From positions 186,001-250,000 of the forward strand of contig NZ_JAIUZM010000005.1 in assembly GCF_020171345.1 (NCBI RefSeq): a stretch of DNA of 64,000 nt, read 5' to 3'. A program made the translations under genes and the position numbers. Below, piece after piece: positions 55,716 through 64,000 of the stretch; the first letter of the stretch is position 1; the number at the start of each line of letters is the position of its first letter. The notes below the pieces were generated by a model. That model saw only the letters and a list, made by a program, of their open reading frames with translations. It was not told where the DNA came from and did no database searches. This DNA is from Microbulbifer agarilyticus (GTDB lineage Bacteria > Pseudomonadota > Gammaproteobacteria > Pseudomonadales > Cellvibrionaceae).

Positions 55716-57041
55716 CTACTCGGCTGTCATTGTGTAGTTATCCACATGCTCTGCCTGTTTATTTAACCGAGGAAGCAGCCCGCGTGTATCTACCACCGTT
55801 TTCCCCGCGAGCTGATTACTGTCTATGGCGAGAAATGACGAGTGATCGACAAGCACTACAACGATATCCGCGCAGGCTAGCGCCTCGTCAAGGGACGAAA
55901 GCCTGATTCCCTTCGATTCAAGTTCCGCTGGTAACTTGCCTATGTTTGGTTCTACGGTAAGCAGCTGATTGCCACCGTGCTGTGACAGTTCTTTCACCAC
56001 TTCCATGGCCGGGCTTTCCCGCAAATCATCGATGTCAGGTTTGAATGCAAGCCCGAGACAGGCGATGACGGGATCTGAGTGATTCTGTGTGGCGAGTAAA
56101 ACCTGTTCCGCTACATAGGCCGGGCGTGCGTCGTTGACCTTCCTGGCCTGAGTAATGAGCTTTGCCTGTTGCGGAGCCCCGCTGACAATAAACCAAGGAT
56201 CCACGGCTATGCAGTGGCCGCCAACCCCCGGGCCCGGGTTGAGAATACTGACTCGCGGGTGACGGTTGGCAAGACGAATCAGCTCCCAGACGTTGACGCC
56301 AAGCTCATCGCAGATAAATGCCATCTCATTGGCGAATGCGATGTTTACGTCACGGTAGGCATTCTCCGTTAGTTTGGATAGCTCCGCCGTGCGTGCATCA
56401 GTCACAATACAGTCACCTTCTACAAAAAGGTGATAAAGACTGAGTGCAGCTTGGCTACAGGCGTCACTTACCCCGCCGATGATTCGATCGTTAGAGATCA
56501 GTTCTTCAAGCGCTTTGCCCGGAAGAATACGTTCAGGACAGTAAGCAATATGGACATCCGCCGTACCGTGTTGACCCTGGATAGGAAAGGACAAATCGGC
56601 GCGCGCGTCACGTAACCAGCACGACAGCTTTTCCGTTGTCCCAACAGGAGATGTGGACTCCAGAATAACCAAGTCTCCGGGCTTCAAAACCGGCGCAATT
56701 GCTTCCGCTGCGGCCTGGATATAGCTCAGATCTGGGGCGGGCGACCCGGATGATGTGTCTTCGACGAATGGTGTGGGAACCGCGATAATAAAGGCGTCTG
56801 CAGGCTCGGGACTCGTTACCGCCCGCAGTCTACCAGCACTTACGACTTGGCTTACCAGCCGTTCCAAACCTGGTTCAGTAATATGCACTTTACCAGCATT
56901 CACAGCTTTAACAGCGGGAGCGGCTACGTCGACCCCAACTACCTCAATACCTCTGGATGCTATAACGGTCGCGGTAGGAAGACCGATATATCCGAGGCCA
57001 ATAACGGAAACCCGATTAAACGGCGACTTCCTGTGCTGCAT
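55716..57041 (-). CDS. wecC: UDP-N-acetyl-D-mannosamine dehydrogenase
   Basis: The product has 441 residues and is an NAD-dependent nucleotide-sugar dehydrogenase. The Rossmann loop is [12 protein letters not shown], the central helix motif is [20 protein letters not shown], and the catalytic Cys is in [15 protein letters not shown]. The C-terminal domain has [17 protein letters not shown]. It oxidises UDP-ManNAc to UDP-ManNAcA. AAGGA lies seven bases before the ATG. Its start overlaps the wecB end by 26 bases. Confidence 0.94.
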   Translation of the reverse strand: MQHRKSPFNRVSVIGLGYIGLPTATVIASRGIEVVGVDVAAPAVKAVNAGKVHITEPGLERLVSQVVSAGRLRAVTSPEPADAFIIAVPTPFVEDTSSGSPAPDLSYIQAAAEAIAPVLKPGDLVILESTSPVGTTEKLSCWLRDARADLSFPIQGQHGTADVHIAYCPERILPGKALEELISNDRIIGGVSDACSQAALSLYHLFVEGDCIVTDARTAELSKLTENAYRDVNIAFANEMAFICDELGVNVWELIRLANRHPRVSILNPGPGVGGHCIAVDPWFIVSGAPQQAKLITQARKVNDARPAYVAEQVLLATQNHSDPVIACLGLAFKPDIDDLRESPAMEVVKELSQHGGNQLLTVEPNIGKLPAELESKGIRLSSLDEALACADIVVVLVDHSSFLAIDSNQLAGKTVVDTRGLLPRLNKQAEHVDNYTMTAE

Positions 57042-58149
57042 GTAAAATTCCTTTCAATATTTTCTCACAGGCGAATCCGTCGCCGTAGGGATTTACCGCC
57101 GCGCTCATTGCCTCATAGGCAAACTCATCGTTCAGCAGCGTATTAACTCCAGAAACAATTTTTGCGCTATCTGTCCCCACTAGCTTGACCGTGCCTGCCC
57201 TTACACCCTCAGGTCGTTCGGTGATGTCCCGCATTACCAGTACGGGTTTCCCGAGAGATGGAGCCTCTTCCTGAATGCCGCCGGAGTCCGTCAAGATCAG
57301 GTGCGCGCGGTGCATCAGGTAGACAAACGGAAGATAGGTAAGCGGACTTATCAAATGGACATTATCGAGTTCTGACAGCATTTGATTGACGGGGCCCTGT
57401 ACTCGGGGATTGAGATGTACTGGGTAGACAAACTGTACGTCATCGCGAGCGGCGAGTTCACGAATAGCGTGACAAATATTCTCCAGTCCGGTACCAAAGT
57501 TTTCCCTTCTATGACCGGTAATCAATACGATCCTTTTGTCCGGATGCAGGAAAGGGAATTGTGATTCGAGTTCTGCACTAAGCTTGTCATCGGTTTCGAT
57601 GCGACGTACGACGTCAATCAGTGCGTCAATGATAGTGTTTCCGGTCACCGTGATTTTTTCTTCCGCAACAGATTCGTTGAGTAGATTCTGACGGGACAAC
57701 GTGGTGGGCGCGAAATGGTATTGTGCAATGGCTCCAGTCAGCTTGCGGTTCATTTCCTCTGGCCAGGGGCTGTAGATATCGTCCGTGCGCAGACCAGCTT
57801 CGACATGCGCTACGGGTATTTTGCAATAGTAGGCTGACAGAGATGCGGCAAGTGTGGTGGTGGTGTCGCCGTGTACGAATACACGGTCAGGCTTGCAGTC
57901 GTTCAGTACATCCCGCATGCCGAGTATAATTCGGGAGGTTACCTGAAAGAGGTCTTGGTCTGGCTCCATAATGTCCAGATCATAATCAGGCTCAATCTCG
58001 AATAGAGACAATACCTGATCCAGCATTTCTCGATGCTGGCCGGTGACACACACCTTTGTATCGAATCGCGAGTCTCCCCGCAAGAGGTTTACCAGCGGGG
58101 CCATTTTTATCGCTTCTGGTCGTGTTCCAAAAACAAGTAATACTCGCAT
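57016..58149 (-). CDS. wecB: UDP-N-acetylglucosamine 2-epimerase (non-hydrolysing)
   Basis: The product has 377 residues. Motifs are [52 protein letters not shown] and [19 protein letters not shown]. It converts UDP-GlcNAc to UDP-ManNAc for the following dehydrogenase. It starts 347 bases after the Wzc gene, so it may have its own promoter; the gap holds a perfect inverted repeat. The 26-base overlap with wecC indicates coupling. Confidence 0.95.
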   Translation of the reverse strand: MRVLLVFGTRPEAIKMAPLVNLLRGDSRFDTKVCVTGQHREMLDQVLSLFEIEPDYDLDIMEPDQDLFQVTSRIILGMRDVLNDCKPDRVFVHGDTTTTLAASLSAYYCKIPVAHVEAGLRTDDIYSPWPEEMNRKLTGAIAQYHFAPTTLSRQNLLNESVAEEKITVTGNTIIDALIDVVRRIETDDKLSAELESQFPFLHPDKRIVLITGHRRENFGTGLENICHAIRELAARDDVQFVYPVHLNPRVQGPVNQMLSELDNVHLISPLTYLPFVYLMHRAHLILTDSGGIQEEAPSLGKPVLVMRDITERPEGVRAGTVKLVGTDSAKIVSGVNTLLNDEFAYEAMSAAVNPYGDGFACEKILKGILHAAQEVAV

Positions 58150-58496
58150 AACTCGTCGATTCCAGCTGTGGGGGACTTATTAACAACACCCCTTTCTTTA
58201 TAGCTGTGAGACGCGCGCTTGGCATATCTGATTTCGAATTTCTCGAAGGAATAAATGCCCTTATTTTTTCTGGCTTTTCATACTTTTGATTATTCAATCG
58301 ATGGTGTTCGTGGGACCTATCCAATTGTTCCCACGATAGTGGGCCGAGGCTTTTCGTCAAAAGTAAGCGGAAGAAGGAAGGGGTTATATGGGCGGTTGGG
58401 AGTGCGTGTCTATAGCCACAATAGTTACGTGGCTATAGACAACTGCACTAGGGATAGTTTTGTTAGATCAGCTTTTGAGTGGTTTTTTCGTAGGTG
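58150..58496 (-). other. Non-coding gap upstream of wecB
   Basis: This 347-base stretch has no gene I can support. It contains the 13-bp inverted repeat at 58407-58441 and an AT-rich region near 58250-58275. I find no good -35/-10 pair on the minus strand and no intrinsic terminator after the Wzc gene. It probably holds the regulatory site for wecB-wecC and downstream genes. Confidence 0.4.
58407..58441. repeat. Perfect 13-bp inverted repeat
   Basis: TGTCTATAGCCAC (58407-58419) and GTGGCTATAGACA (58429-58441) are exact reverse complements around the nine-base loop AATAGTTAC. There is no T tract on either side, so it is not an intrinsic terminator. It lies 55 bases after the Wzc stop and 257 bases before the wecB start. 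A binding site for a dimeric regulator or a structured RNA element are the simplest readings. Confidence 0.6.
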
Positions 58497-61481
58497 TTAC
58501 TTTGCCGCTCTTCGTTTAGCTCTCGCACGCTTTTTCCTTTTCTTCTTTTTGGCTCTTGATTTCTGACTTCTCGGGGATCGAGATTTTTTCGCTGTTTTTT
58601 CATCGCTATTGGATGTGGTTTCCTCATCGAAGTCGACCTCTGCAATTGCGTCCTCGTCCTCTAATTCATAGTGGTCAAATCGCGCTTCCTGCAGCGGTAT
58701 AACATCGCCTTCTATTTCCCTGTCGATGGAGGCTTCGGCTGTGTCATCGTCTTTAGACATGAGAGCGCTATAAATGGCCGTTTCGGAGAAACACTCAGGA
58801 TCGTCATTTACACTACTCTCAGCCTGATCTTCTTCCAGTGAGCCCTCCTGGACATACTCCTGGGTGTCCTCTTGTGAGACTTCTGATTGAATGCCGGTTT
58901 CGCGGATATCGGTATCATCCACAGGTACGTGATCTCGTGCACGCACGACTACCACTTCTTGGGTCTCTATCACGACCTCTGATTCGATCAGGTCTACCAT
59001 TTCAGTATCATCTTCGATCGTTCCGATCTCATCTTCTACTCCCGCCGTTATCGTGCGCTCGACCTCCAAGTCATTCTCCGGGGGGGCAACAACAGCTACA
59101 TCATCGTCCTCAAGCACGTACGCCTGTTTCACATCTGTATCAAAATTATTAGTAGGAGTGCGCCTTACACGAGCGGAAGACTGTGTGCAGGGTTGCGCAT
59201 CCAATGCGGGTGAAACAGCCTGAGTAGTTGCGGGAACTATTCGTTCGCCGATGATCGAGTCCGGTCCGGGAGGCTGCGAAACAGGAGAGACCGATTGCGC
59301 ACGTTTACCGCCTCGTCGCGTGTTGCCATAATCGTAGTCGTAGTACTCGTCGGCGTAGATCGCATCCTTACTCGTGTCCACGTGCGTGAGTACAACACCG
59401 TCAATCTTGCTGTTGATTTTGGTGAGCCGCTCCACGCCCCGTGAAACGGTGCGCTTATTGGTGGAGTCATACTTGACCACATACAACAATGCATCCGACA
59501 GCCTTGAGATGATCAGAGCATCGCTGACGGCCTGAACGGGTGGGCTGTCGATCACGATACGATCATAATCTTGTGCCAGAGTACAGATGGTTTCCGAAAA
59601 TTGTGGTGACACAAGTAGCTTTTGCGGATCGGAAAGATGGCTTCCGGACGGCATTACATGCAAGTTGCTGGCAGTGTCAATATAAACGCAGTCTTCTACG
59701 GACTTATTTCCCTGAATCAAGTCGGTAATTCCGGGATGATTGGATGCGATGCGGAAATCCGATGCTACTGTGGGCTTGCGTAAGTCAAGGTCCACGAGCA
59801 GCACGCGCTCAACCTGACTGAGAGCGAAGGCGAGATTCTCCGCGACCGTTGTCTTGCCCTCAGCGGGGACAGAAGATGTCACCAGTATGGTGCGCATGGT
59901 TTTGCCGAGGCCCGTCAGTACCACGCCCGTACGCAACGTACGGACCGCCTCGTTGAATGTATAGTGATCAGGGTCGAAGAAAGTGCGTAGATTCAACTTG
60001 GCGTCTTTGGGCTTGTTTACTTGCGGCAGCAGGCCAATCAGGTTCTGGCCGAGATGTACCTCCACATCTTCGGGGCTACGCACGCCCATACGCAGGAAGT
60101 CCAGTAACAGGGCGATGGCGGTTGCAAGTACTGCGCTCAAGGCGAGCGCCATCATGGCCAACAGCTTCTTGTTGGGTTTGGTGGCCCTGTTTGGGACGAC
60201 CGCTGAATCAAGGAAGCGAGCGGGAGCGATTTCGAAACCTGAGGCCTCTCGCGTTTCGTTAGCCCGGGTAAAAAAGGTGTCGTAGAGCTGGCGACTCACG
60301 TCAACTTCTCGAACCAGCTCTTGATAACGGAACTCTTTTTGTGAAACGCTCTGATAAGCTGCCTTTGCACGCTGAACTTCCTGCTCTTGTGCCTCAACCC
60401 GTGCCCTGGCTGTGTTGTATTGGCTTTCAATAGACTCAGCAAGAATGCGGACTTCACTGGCCAGCTGATTGCGAATCATTTCCAGTTCGTTACTGGCCGC
60501 GATCATTGTTGGGTGCTTGGGCTTGTAACGCCGCGCCAGCTCGGAAACATTACGCTCTGCAGCCGCTTCGTTGCGCTTAATTTCCTGAATCAGTGGGTTG
60601 CTGATGACCTCCGGCAAGTTGGCTAGCGCCAGCTCATTGCCTTTGAGGCGCTCAAACTGATTGAAGACACTGGTGATCTGCTTGAATTCACGGCGTGTTT
60701 CCTGAAGTTGGCTGGTGGCCGCATTCAAGTCCTGTTCAGAGAGGCCTCGCACCCCACTGAGATCAACGAGATCTTCTGTCTCACGGAAGCGTTGAAGATT
60801 AGTTTCGGAAGCTTCCAGTTTGCTGCGCAGTGTTTCCAGCCGTTCGTTGAGCCACGACGTAGCCCGATTAGTAAACTGCTCCTTTGCTTCCGATTGGAAG
60901 AAAATAAACTCTTCTACCAGTGCGTTAGCGACATCGGCTGCGAGTTTTGCCGATTGTGCTTCAAACTCGACTTTGACCAGGTTTGTATTACGGGCCGGTG
61001 ATATGGTCAGTCGCTTGAGAAATGCTGATGCAACATTGTCGAGGGAGGCCGTGTCCGCTTTGACCGGCGTGGCGCCGTCTGACCCTTTCGTGCGCGAAAG
61101 TAGCCCGAACAGCCCAGCATTTCCTTTAGGCGCAAATTCGGGATGATTGATCAGGTCGAGGCGTTCGATAACCCGCTCGGCGAGTTGCCGCGATTTCAGC
61201 ATCTCTGTTTGCGTGAGAATGTAATCTCGGCGCTGCGCGCCAAGATCATAGATTTCTTCGACGGAAACCGGATTCGCCTGGTCCACTTCAAAAACCAGCG
61301 ATGCGGTAGCCTGATAGCGCGATGGCATTTTGTAGATAAATGCAATAGCGACGGCAGACATAGTCAGGCTGAGGCTGAAGATCAGCCAGCGCTTGGCGAA
61401 GAGAATTTTCCAGTAACGAAGTAAATCCAGGCTTTGTTCCTGAGGTAGTTCGTCGCCACCATTGCCCTGTGCATAGTTCAT
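58497..61481 (-). CDS. Wzc-type polysaccharide copolymerase / tyrosine autokinase with long C-terminal tail
   Basis: The product has 994 residues. The N-terminal Wzz part has a membrane helix (about 32-50) and the GNVR-type coiled-coil periplasmic region, ending in a second helix (about 440-465). The cytoplasmic kinase has Walker A SSVPAEGKTT (about 536-545), Walker A' LLVDLDLRKP and Walker B RIVIDSPP (about 641-648). The Tyr cluster YADEYYDYDY (709-718) is where Wzc normally ends. Here 276 more residues follow: an acidic, low-complexity stretch, then about 33 residues with 20 Lys/Arg. It controls chain length and export with the OPX protein encoded 12 bases upstream. The tail's role is unknown. 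Confidence 0.93.
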   Translation of the reverse strand: MNYAQGNGGDELPQEQSLDLLRYWKILFAKRWLIFSLSLTMSAVAIAFIYKMPSRYQATASLVFEVDQANPVSVEEIYDLGAQRRDYILTQTEMLKSRQLAERVIERLDLINHPEFAPKGNAGLFGLLSRTKGSDGATPVKADTASLDNVASAFLKRLTISPARNTNLVKVEFEAQSAKLAADVANALVEEFIFFQSEAKEQFTNRATSWLNERLETLRSKLEASETNLQRFRETEDLVDLSGVRGLSEQDLNAATSQLQETRREFKQITSVFNQFERLKGNELALANLPEVISNPLIQEIKRNEAAAERNVSELARRYKPKHPTMIAASNELEMIRNQLASEVRILAESIESQYNTARARVEAQEQEVQRAKAAYQSVSQKEFRYQELVREVDVSRQLYDTFFTRANETREASGFEIAPARFLDSAVVPNRATKPNKKLLAMMALALSAVLATAIALLLDFLRMGVRSPEDVEVHLGQNLIGLLPQVNKPKDAKLNLRTFFDPDHYTFNEAVRTLRTGVVLTGLGKTMRTILVTSSVPAEGKTTVAENLAFALSQVERVLLVDLDLRKPTVASDFRIASNHPGITDLIQGNKSVEDCVYIDTASNLHVMPSGSHLSDPQKLLVSPQFSETICTLAQDYDRIVIDSPPVQAVSDALIISRLSDALLYVVKYDSTNKRTVSRGVERLTKINSKIDGVVLTHVDTSKDAIYADEYYDYDYGNTRRGGKRAQSVSPVSQPPGPDSIIGERIVPATTQAVSPALDAQPCTQSSARVRRTPTNNFDTDVKQAYVLEDDDVAVVAPPENDLEVERTITAGVEDEIGTIEDDTEMVDLIESEVVIETQEVVVVRARDHVPVDDTDIRETGIQSEVSQEDTQEYVQEGSLEEDQAESSVNDDPECFSETAIYSALMSKDDDTAEASIDREIEGDVIPLQEARFDHYELEDEDAIAEVDFDEETTSNSDEKTAKKSRSPRSQKSRAKKKKRKKRARAKRRAAK

Positions 61482-61493
61482 ATGGTTTCTCTA

Positions 61494-62057
61494 CTAAAAA
61501 AAGCTCTGCTTTACGGTAATAATGTCACCAGGATATAGCTTCGTATCCAGGTCCGCTTCGATCGTAATTTGCTCGTTTCCCTGCCCCCGCTTGATCAATA
61601 TCTTGTCTTGCGACGCACGCGGAGTGAATCCACTGGCCATGGCTACGGCTTTATTGATCGTAAGACCAGGCAAATAGGCGTAGCTGCCGGGCGTGTTTAC
61701 CTCGCCATCAACAAAGAATGATCTGTATTGGGTAATCGTTACCTCAACACTGGGATTTACCAGATATCCATCAAGCAGGCCTGCAGCAATTTTTTTCTCG
61801 ATTAACGACGCACTAAGCCCTGCAACCTTAATCTCGCCGAGGAACGGATAGTTGATCACTCCGCTGTCACTGAGGCGTACTTCCAGAGAGAGCTCTTCTT
61901 CGCCAAAAACGCGGATATTGATGACATCGCCGGCACCGAGCTGGTACTGGTCGTCAAGCAATTTCGAAGATACCTCGGCATTAGCTTGAGTGATGATTAC
62001 TGCTATAAACCATGGGGCTAGAAAGCACATGGCCCAGCGGATTCTATGTTTGCGCAT
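61494..62057 (-). CDS. Short polysaccharide export (OPX/Wza-family) protein
   Basis: The product has 187 residues, about half the length of E. coli Wza. After a signal peptide (about 1-27, ending ANA) comes the polysaccharide-export domain (YQLGAGDVINIRVFGEEELS, then VNPSVEVTITQYRSFFVDGE) and one SLBB-like domain (VNTPGSYAYLPGLTINKAVA). There is no lipobox Cys at the cleavage site and no C-terminal amphipathic helix, so it cannot form a Wza-like outer-membrane pore by itself. GAGGAGAG precedes the ATG. The barrel gene is directly upstream and Wzc directly downstream. Confidence 0.9.
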   Translation of the reverse strand: MRKHRIRWAMCFLAPWFIAVIITQANAEVSSKLLDDQYQLGAGDVINIRVFGEEELSLEVRLSDSGVINYPFLGEIKVAGLSASLIEKKIAAGLLDGYLVNPSVEVTITQYRSFFVDGEVNTPGSYAYLPGLTINKAVAMASGFTPRASQDKILIKRGQGNEQITIEADLDTKLYPGDIITVKQSFF

Positions 62058-62074
62058 AAACTCTCCTCACATCT

Positions 62075-63259
62075 TCAGTAGGACGCGTCAAATCCGATGA
62101 ATACTTGATTGCGTTGGTAAGAAAATAGTTGGCTACTTGCACCTTGATTCAGGGTGGAAATGCCGGTTCGAAGGTCCATCCAGGGGCGAAATCGATAACG
62201 CACAGTTGTGCCCCAACGACGGATGTTCTCGGTCAACTGTGTTCCGGTAAAATCTGCTTTTGTGTAACGAAAGAACAGATCGCTGTCGATTTTTTCGTTC
62301 CACGAGTGTTGCCATGCGACAGATCCGGAAGTGGCGTCGACAAAGTTTGCGATACCGGCTGCTGAATCGATTGGGCGCCGCTCGGCGGTGATCAGCAGCT
62401 CACTTGTTTCAAGCGGGCTCCAAGTCAGGGAGGCTTGCCAGCGGGGCCGCCGATAGTCTGCTATTGCTGAATCGGTGTAGCTTTTCTTGACCATACCACC
62501 AAGAAGCGTGGCACTGAGTTTTTCGGTCTCGCGTTCGACGCCTACCATTAGTGTGGCTTCGTCGTTATCGCGATCCAGTATGTCGCCGGCTGGGGTGTCG
62601 TAGCGGATGCGTCGCCCTCCCAGATTGGCGAGAAGAGCCGTTTTGCCACCGATGTTTGCGGAAAATGTACCGTTGATAAATGGCGAGCGCCGATCACGTG
62701 CAACGATTTCTTCCCGGTAGTCGCGGTTGGTTGTACCCAGGGTGATGCCAAGAAAGCCACGCGCATCGTCTGCGCCGAAACCATAAGATACAAAGAGGTC
62801 GGACTGGCGATAGCGATCTCGCTCGAAAATCAGGCTTTCCAGGTCGTCTACAACCTGATCGTTGAATTCGTCGTTGATACTCAGGTATGCAGCACCGAGC
62901 GTTAGATTGTGTCGTGTACCCAGATCCCAGTCTGCGGCGCCACGGAGTGCGTGGTCCGTATAGGAGCTTCGTCCGCTGTTCAGGTAGTTGCCGTGTGAAA
63001 GGGCGTACTCCATCGAATAGACAATAGCGCCCCGATCGTACTCGAGCCCAACACGGGGTGTGGTTAGTAGCAGAAAGCTATCGATGCCATCTTGCGGAGC
63101 GTTGTTGATGTTGTCATCGTATCGTAAATCCATGCCTATGGCGGGGGTCAGCAGCAGTCCAGATCCAAGTTTGATTGGTTCGGCGGATGCGACAATACAA
63201 TATGCGGAGAACGCTATGGCAAGAAAACTTGCTGACAAGAAGCGGATGTTAGGGTGCAT
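62075..63259 (-). CDS. Outer-membrane beta-barrel protein of the polysaccharide locus
   Basis: The product has 394 residues: a signal peptide (about 1-26, ending ASA) and then alternating strand patterns to the end, finishing in an aromatic residue (FDASY). Length and the opening LTPAIGMDLRYDDNINNAP fit the BBP2-type outer-membrane barrel family found beside capsule and exopolysaccharide genes. AGGAAGGA precedes the ATG. It is 17 bases upstream of the OPX gene and is probably the first gene of this operon. I infer that it is the outer-membrane pore for the polymer. The 163-base gap upstream has a weak promoter-like pair (TTGCAT, 17 bases, TTCATA) on the minus strand at 63367-63395. Confidence 0.8.
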   Translation of the reverse strand: MHPNIRFLSASFLAIAFSAYCIVASAEPIKLGSGLLLTPAIGMDLRYDDNINNAPQDGIDSFLLLTTPRVGLEYDRGAIVYSMEYALSHGNYLNSGRSSYTDHALRGAADWDLGTRHNLTLGAAYLSINDEFNDQVVDDLESLIFERDRYRQSDLFVSYGFGADDARGFLGITLGTTNRDYREEIVARDRRSPFINGTFSANIGGKTALLANLGGRRIRYDTPAGDILDRDNDEATLMVGVERETEKLSATLLGGMVKKSYTDSAIADYRRPRWQASLTWSPLETSELLITAERRPIDSAAGIANFVDATSGSVAWQHSWNEKIDSDLFFRYTKADFTGTQLTENIRRWGTTVRYRFRPWMDLRTGISTLNQGASSQLFSYQRNQVFIGFDASY

Positions 63260-63422
63260 AGACGTCCTTCCTGCTTGCGATATCGCTTTGAGGCGGGGAC
63301 TGCTACTAACCCGTCCGTGACAATCGAGATGGTTCTTTTCTACTGAAGTAAGAGTTTAGAAGCACATATGAAGTGTGCACATGAACTGTATGCAAACTTG
63401 CAATAATCGGCGCGATGTTATT

Positions 63423-64000
63423 TCAGTAGGCATTTTTGCCTACAAATCCTCGCGAAACAGTGAGGCACAAAATACGCAGGTCGAGAAAAATTGACCAGTT
63501 GCGAATGTAGTCCAGATCGTGCTCGACACGTTTGTGCATTTTTTCCAATGTATCTGTCTCGCCGCGCCACCCATTGATTTGTGCCCAGCCAGTGATGCCA
63601 GGCTTTACCTTGTGGCGTAGCATGTAGCCGCTCACGATGGAACGAAATTGCTCATTGTGAGCTACCGCGTGCGGACGTGGCCCCACGATAGACATTGTGC
63701 CGCCGAGCACATTGAAGAGCTGCGGCAACTCGTCCAGAGAAGTGCACCTCAAAAATCGTCCAAACGGCGTCACTCGCGCATCATTTTTTTGTGCCTGTTG
63801 AATGGTGGGCCCATCTTCTGTGCATGTCATGGAGCGGAATTTCCACACGTCGATAGTATGACCGTTTAGGCCATAGCGTCGCTGCTTGAAGAGCACCGGG
63901 CCTGAGCTGGTAAGCTTTACGCCCAGTGCGATGAGCAGCATCAAAGGGCTCAAAAGAGTCAACGCCATTGTGGATACCAGTAGGTCTTCGAGCCGCTTTA
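63423..64000 (-). CDS. Initiating sugar-phosphate transferase, C-terminal part (5' end outside window)
   Basis: The frame is open to the window edge, so the gene begins beyond base 64000. The visible part shows the WcaJ/bacterial sugar transferase domain: a membrane helix, VLFKQRRYGLNG, DVWKFRSM, SLDELPQLFNVL, IVGPRPHAVAH and KPGITGWAQINGWRGETDT, ending in GFVGKNAY. Such enzymes place the first sugar phosphate on undecaprenyl phosphate. It lies upstream of the barrel gene on the same strand and would start the repeat unit. Which sugar is used cannot be told. The usual N-terminal multi-helix half would be outside the window. Confidence 0.9.
   Translation of the reverse strand, partial: KRLEDLLVSTMALTLLSPLMLLIALGVKLTSSGPVLFKQRRYGLNGHTIDVWKFRSMTCTEDGPTIQQAQKNDARVTPFGRFLRCTSLDELPQLFNVLGGTMSIVGPRPHAVAHNEQFRSIVSGYMLRHKVKPGITGWAQINGWRGETDTLEKMHKRVEHDLDYIRNWSIFLDLRILCLTVSRGFVGKNAY

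Noticed and set aside
58255-58566. Plus-strand frame of 103 codons in the Wzc-wecB gap
   Set aside because: It runs into the 3' end of the Wzc gene, its sequence is Phe/Leu-rich from the reverse of a Lys/Arg-rich tail, and no family is recognisable.

Overview
The window comes from a Gram-negative gammaproteobacterium. The ribosomal proteins, RpoA, RpoC, EF-Tu and the YeaC-type protein resemble those of pseudomonads and marine oligotroph/polysaccharide-degrader lineages. A GH19 chitinase, a SapC protein and a giant two-partner-secretion adhesin make a marine Cellvibrionales/Microbulbifer-like organism my best guess (inference, not proven). GC content looks moderate (mid-50s %) and even throughout; I see no tRNA, rRNA, CRISPR array, transposase or integrase.

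Layout. (1) 1-7083: 3' part of rpoC, then the str operon rpsL-rpsG-fusA-tuf with its own sigma70-type promoter and a strong bidirectional intrinsic terminator after tuf. (2) 7109-34191: about 27 kb of accessory genes between tuf and rpsJ. On the minus strand are a YbaK-type aminoacyl-tRNA deacylase and an ECF sigma factor / Ser-Thr kinase-TPR pair. On the plus strand are a possible 47-residue membrane protein, a SapC-family protein, a 6603-residue LktA-type filamentous adhesin (TpsA) and its POTRA/beta-barrel transporter (TpsB). (3) 34195-48520: the S10, spc and alpha ribosomal operons (rpsJ to rplQ, including secY, rpmJ and rpoA). A promoter precedes rpsJ, a second lies in the long rpmJ-rpsM gap, and an intrinsic terminator follows rplQ. 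(4) 48559-53689: a YeaC/DUF1315 protein, a secreted modular GH19 chitinase, and the pxpA-pxpB-pxpC 5-oxoprolinase operon. (5) 53777-64000: a minus-strand exopolysaccharide locus.

The exopolysaccharide locus contains, in transcription order, an initiating sugar-phosphate transferase (cut by the window edge), an outer-membrane beta-barrel, a short OPX protein, a Wzc-type tyrosine autokinase/copolymerase, WecB, WecC, a NodB-like deacetylase-family protein and a WecG/TagA-type glycosyltransferase. WecB and WecC would make UDP-ManNAcA and the WecG-like enzyme could transfer a ManNAc(A)-type sugar. Wzc, the OPX protein and the barrel would export the polymer.

Most worth a second look: the giant adhesin and its internal architecture (82/83-residue tandem repeats, an aromatic- and Cys-containing island, helical insertions), the sigma/kinase pair that lacks the usual acidic sigma2 motif, the 276-residue acidic-then-basic tail on Wzc, the short OPX plus barrel pair, and a perfect 13-bp inverted repeat upstream of wecB.
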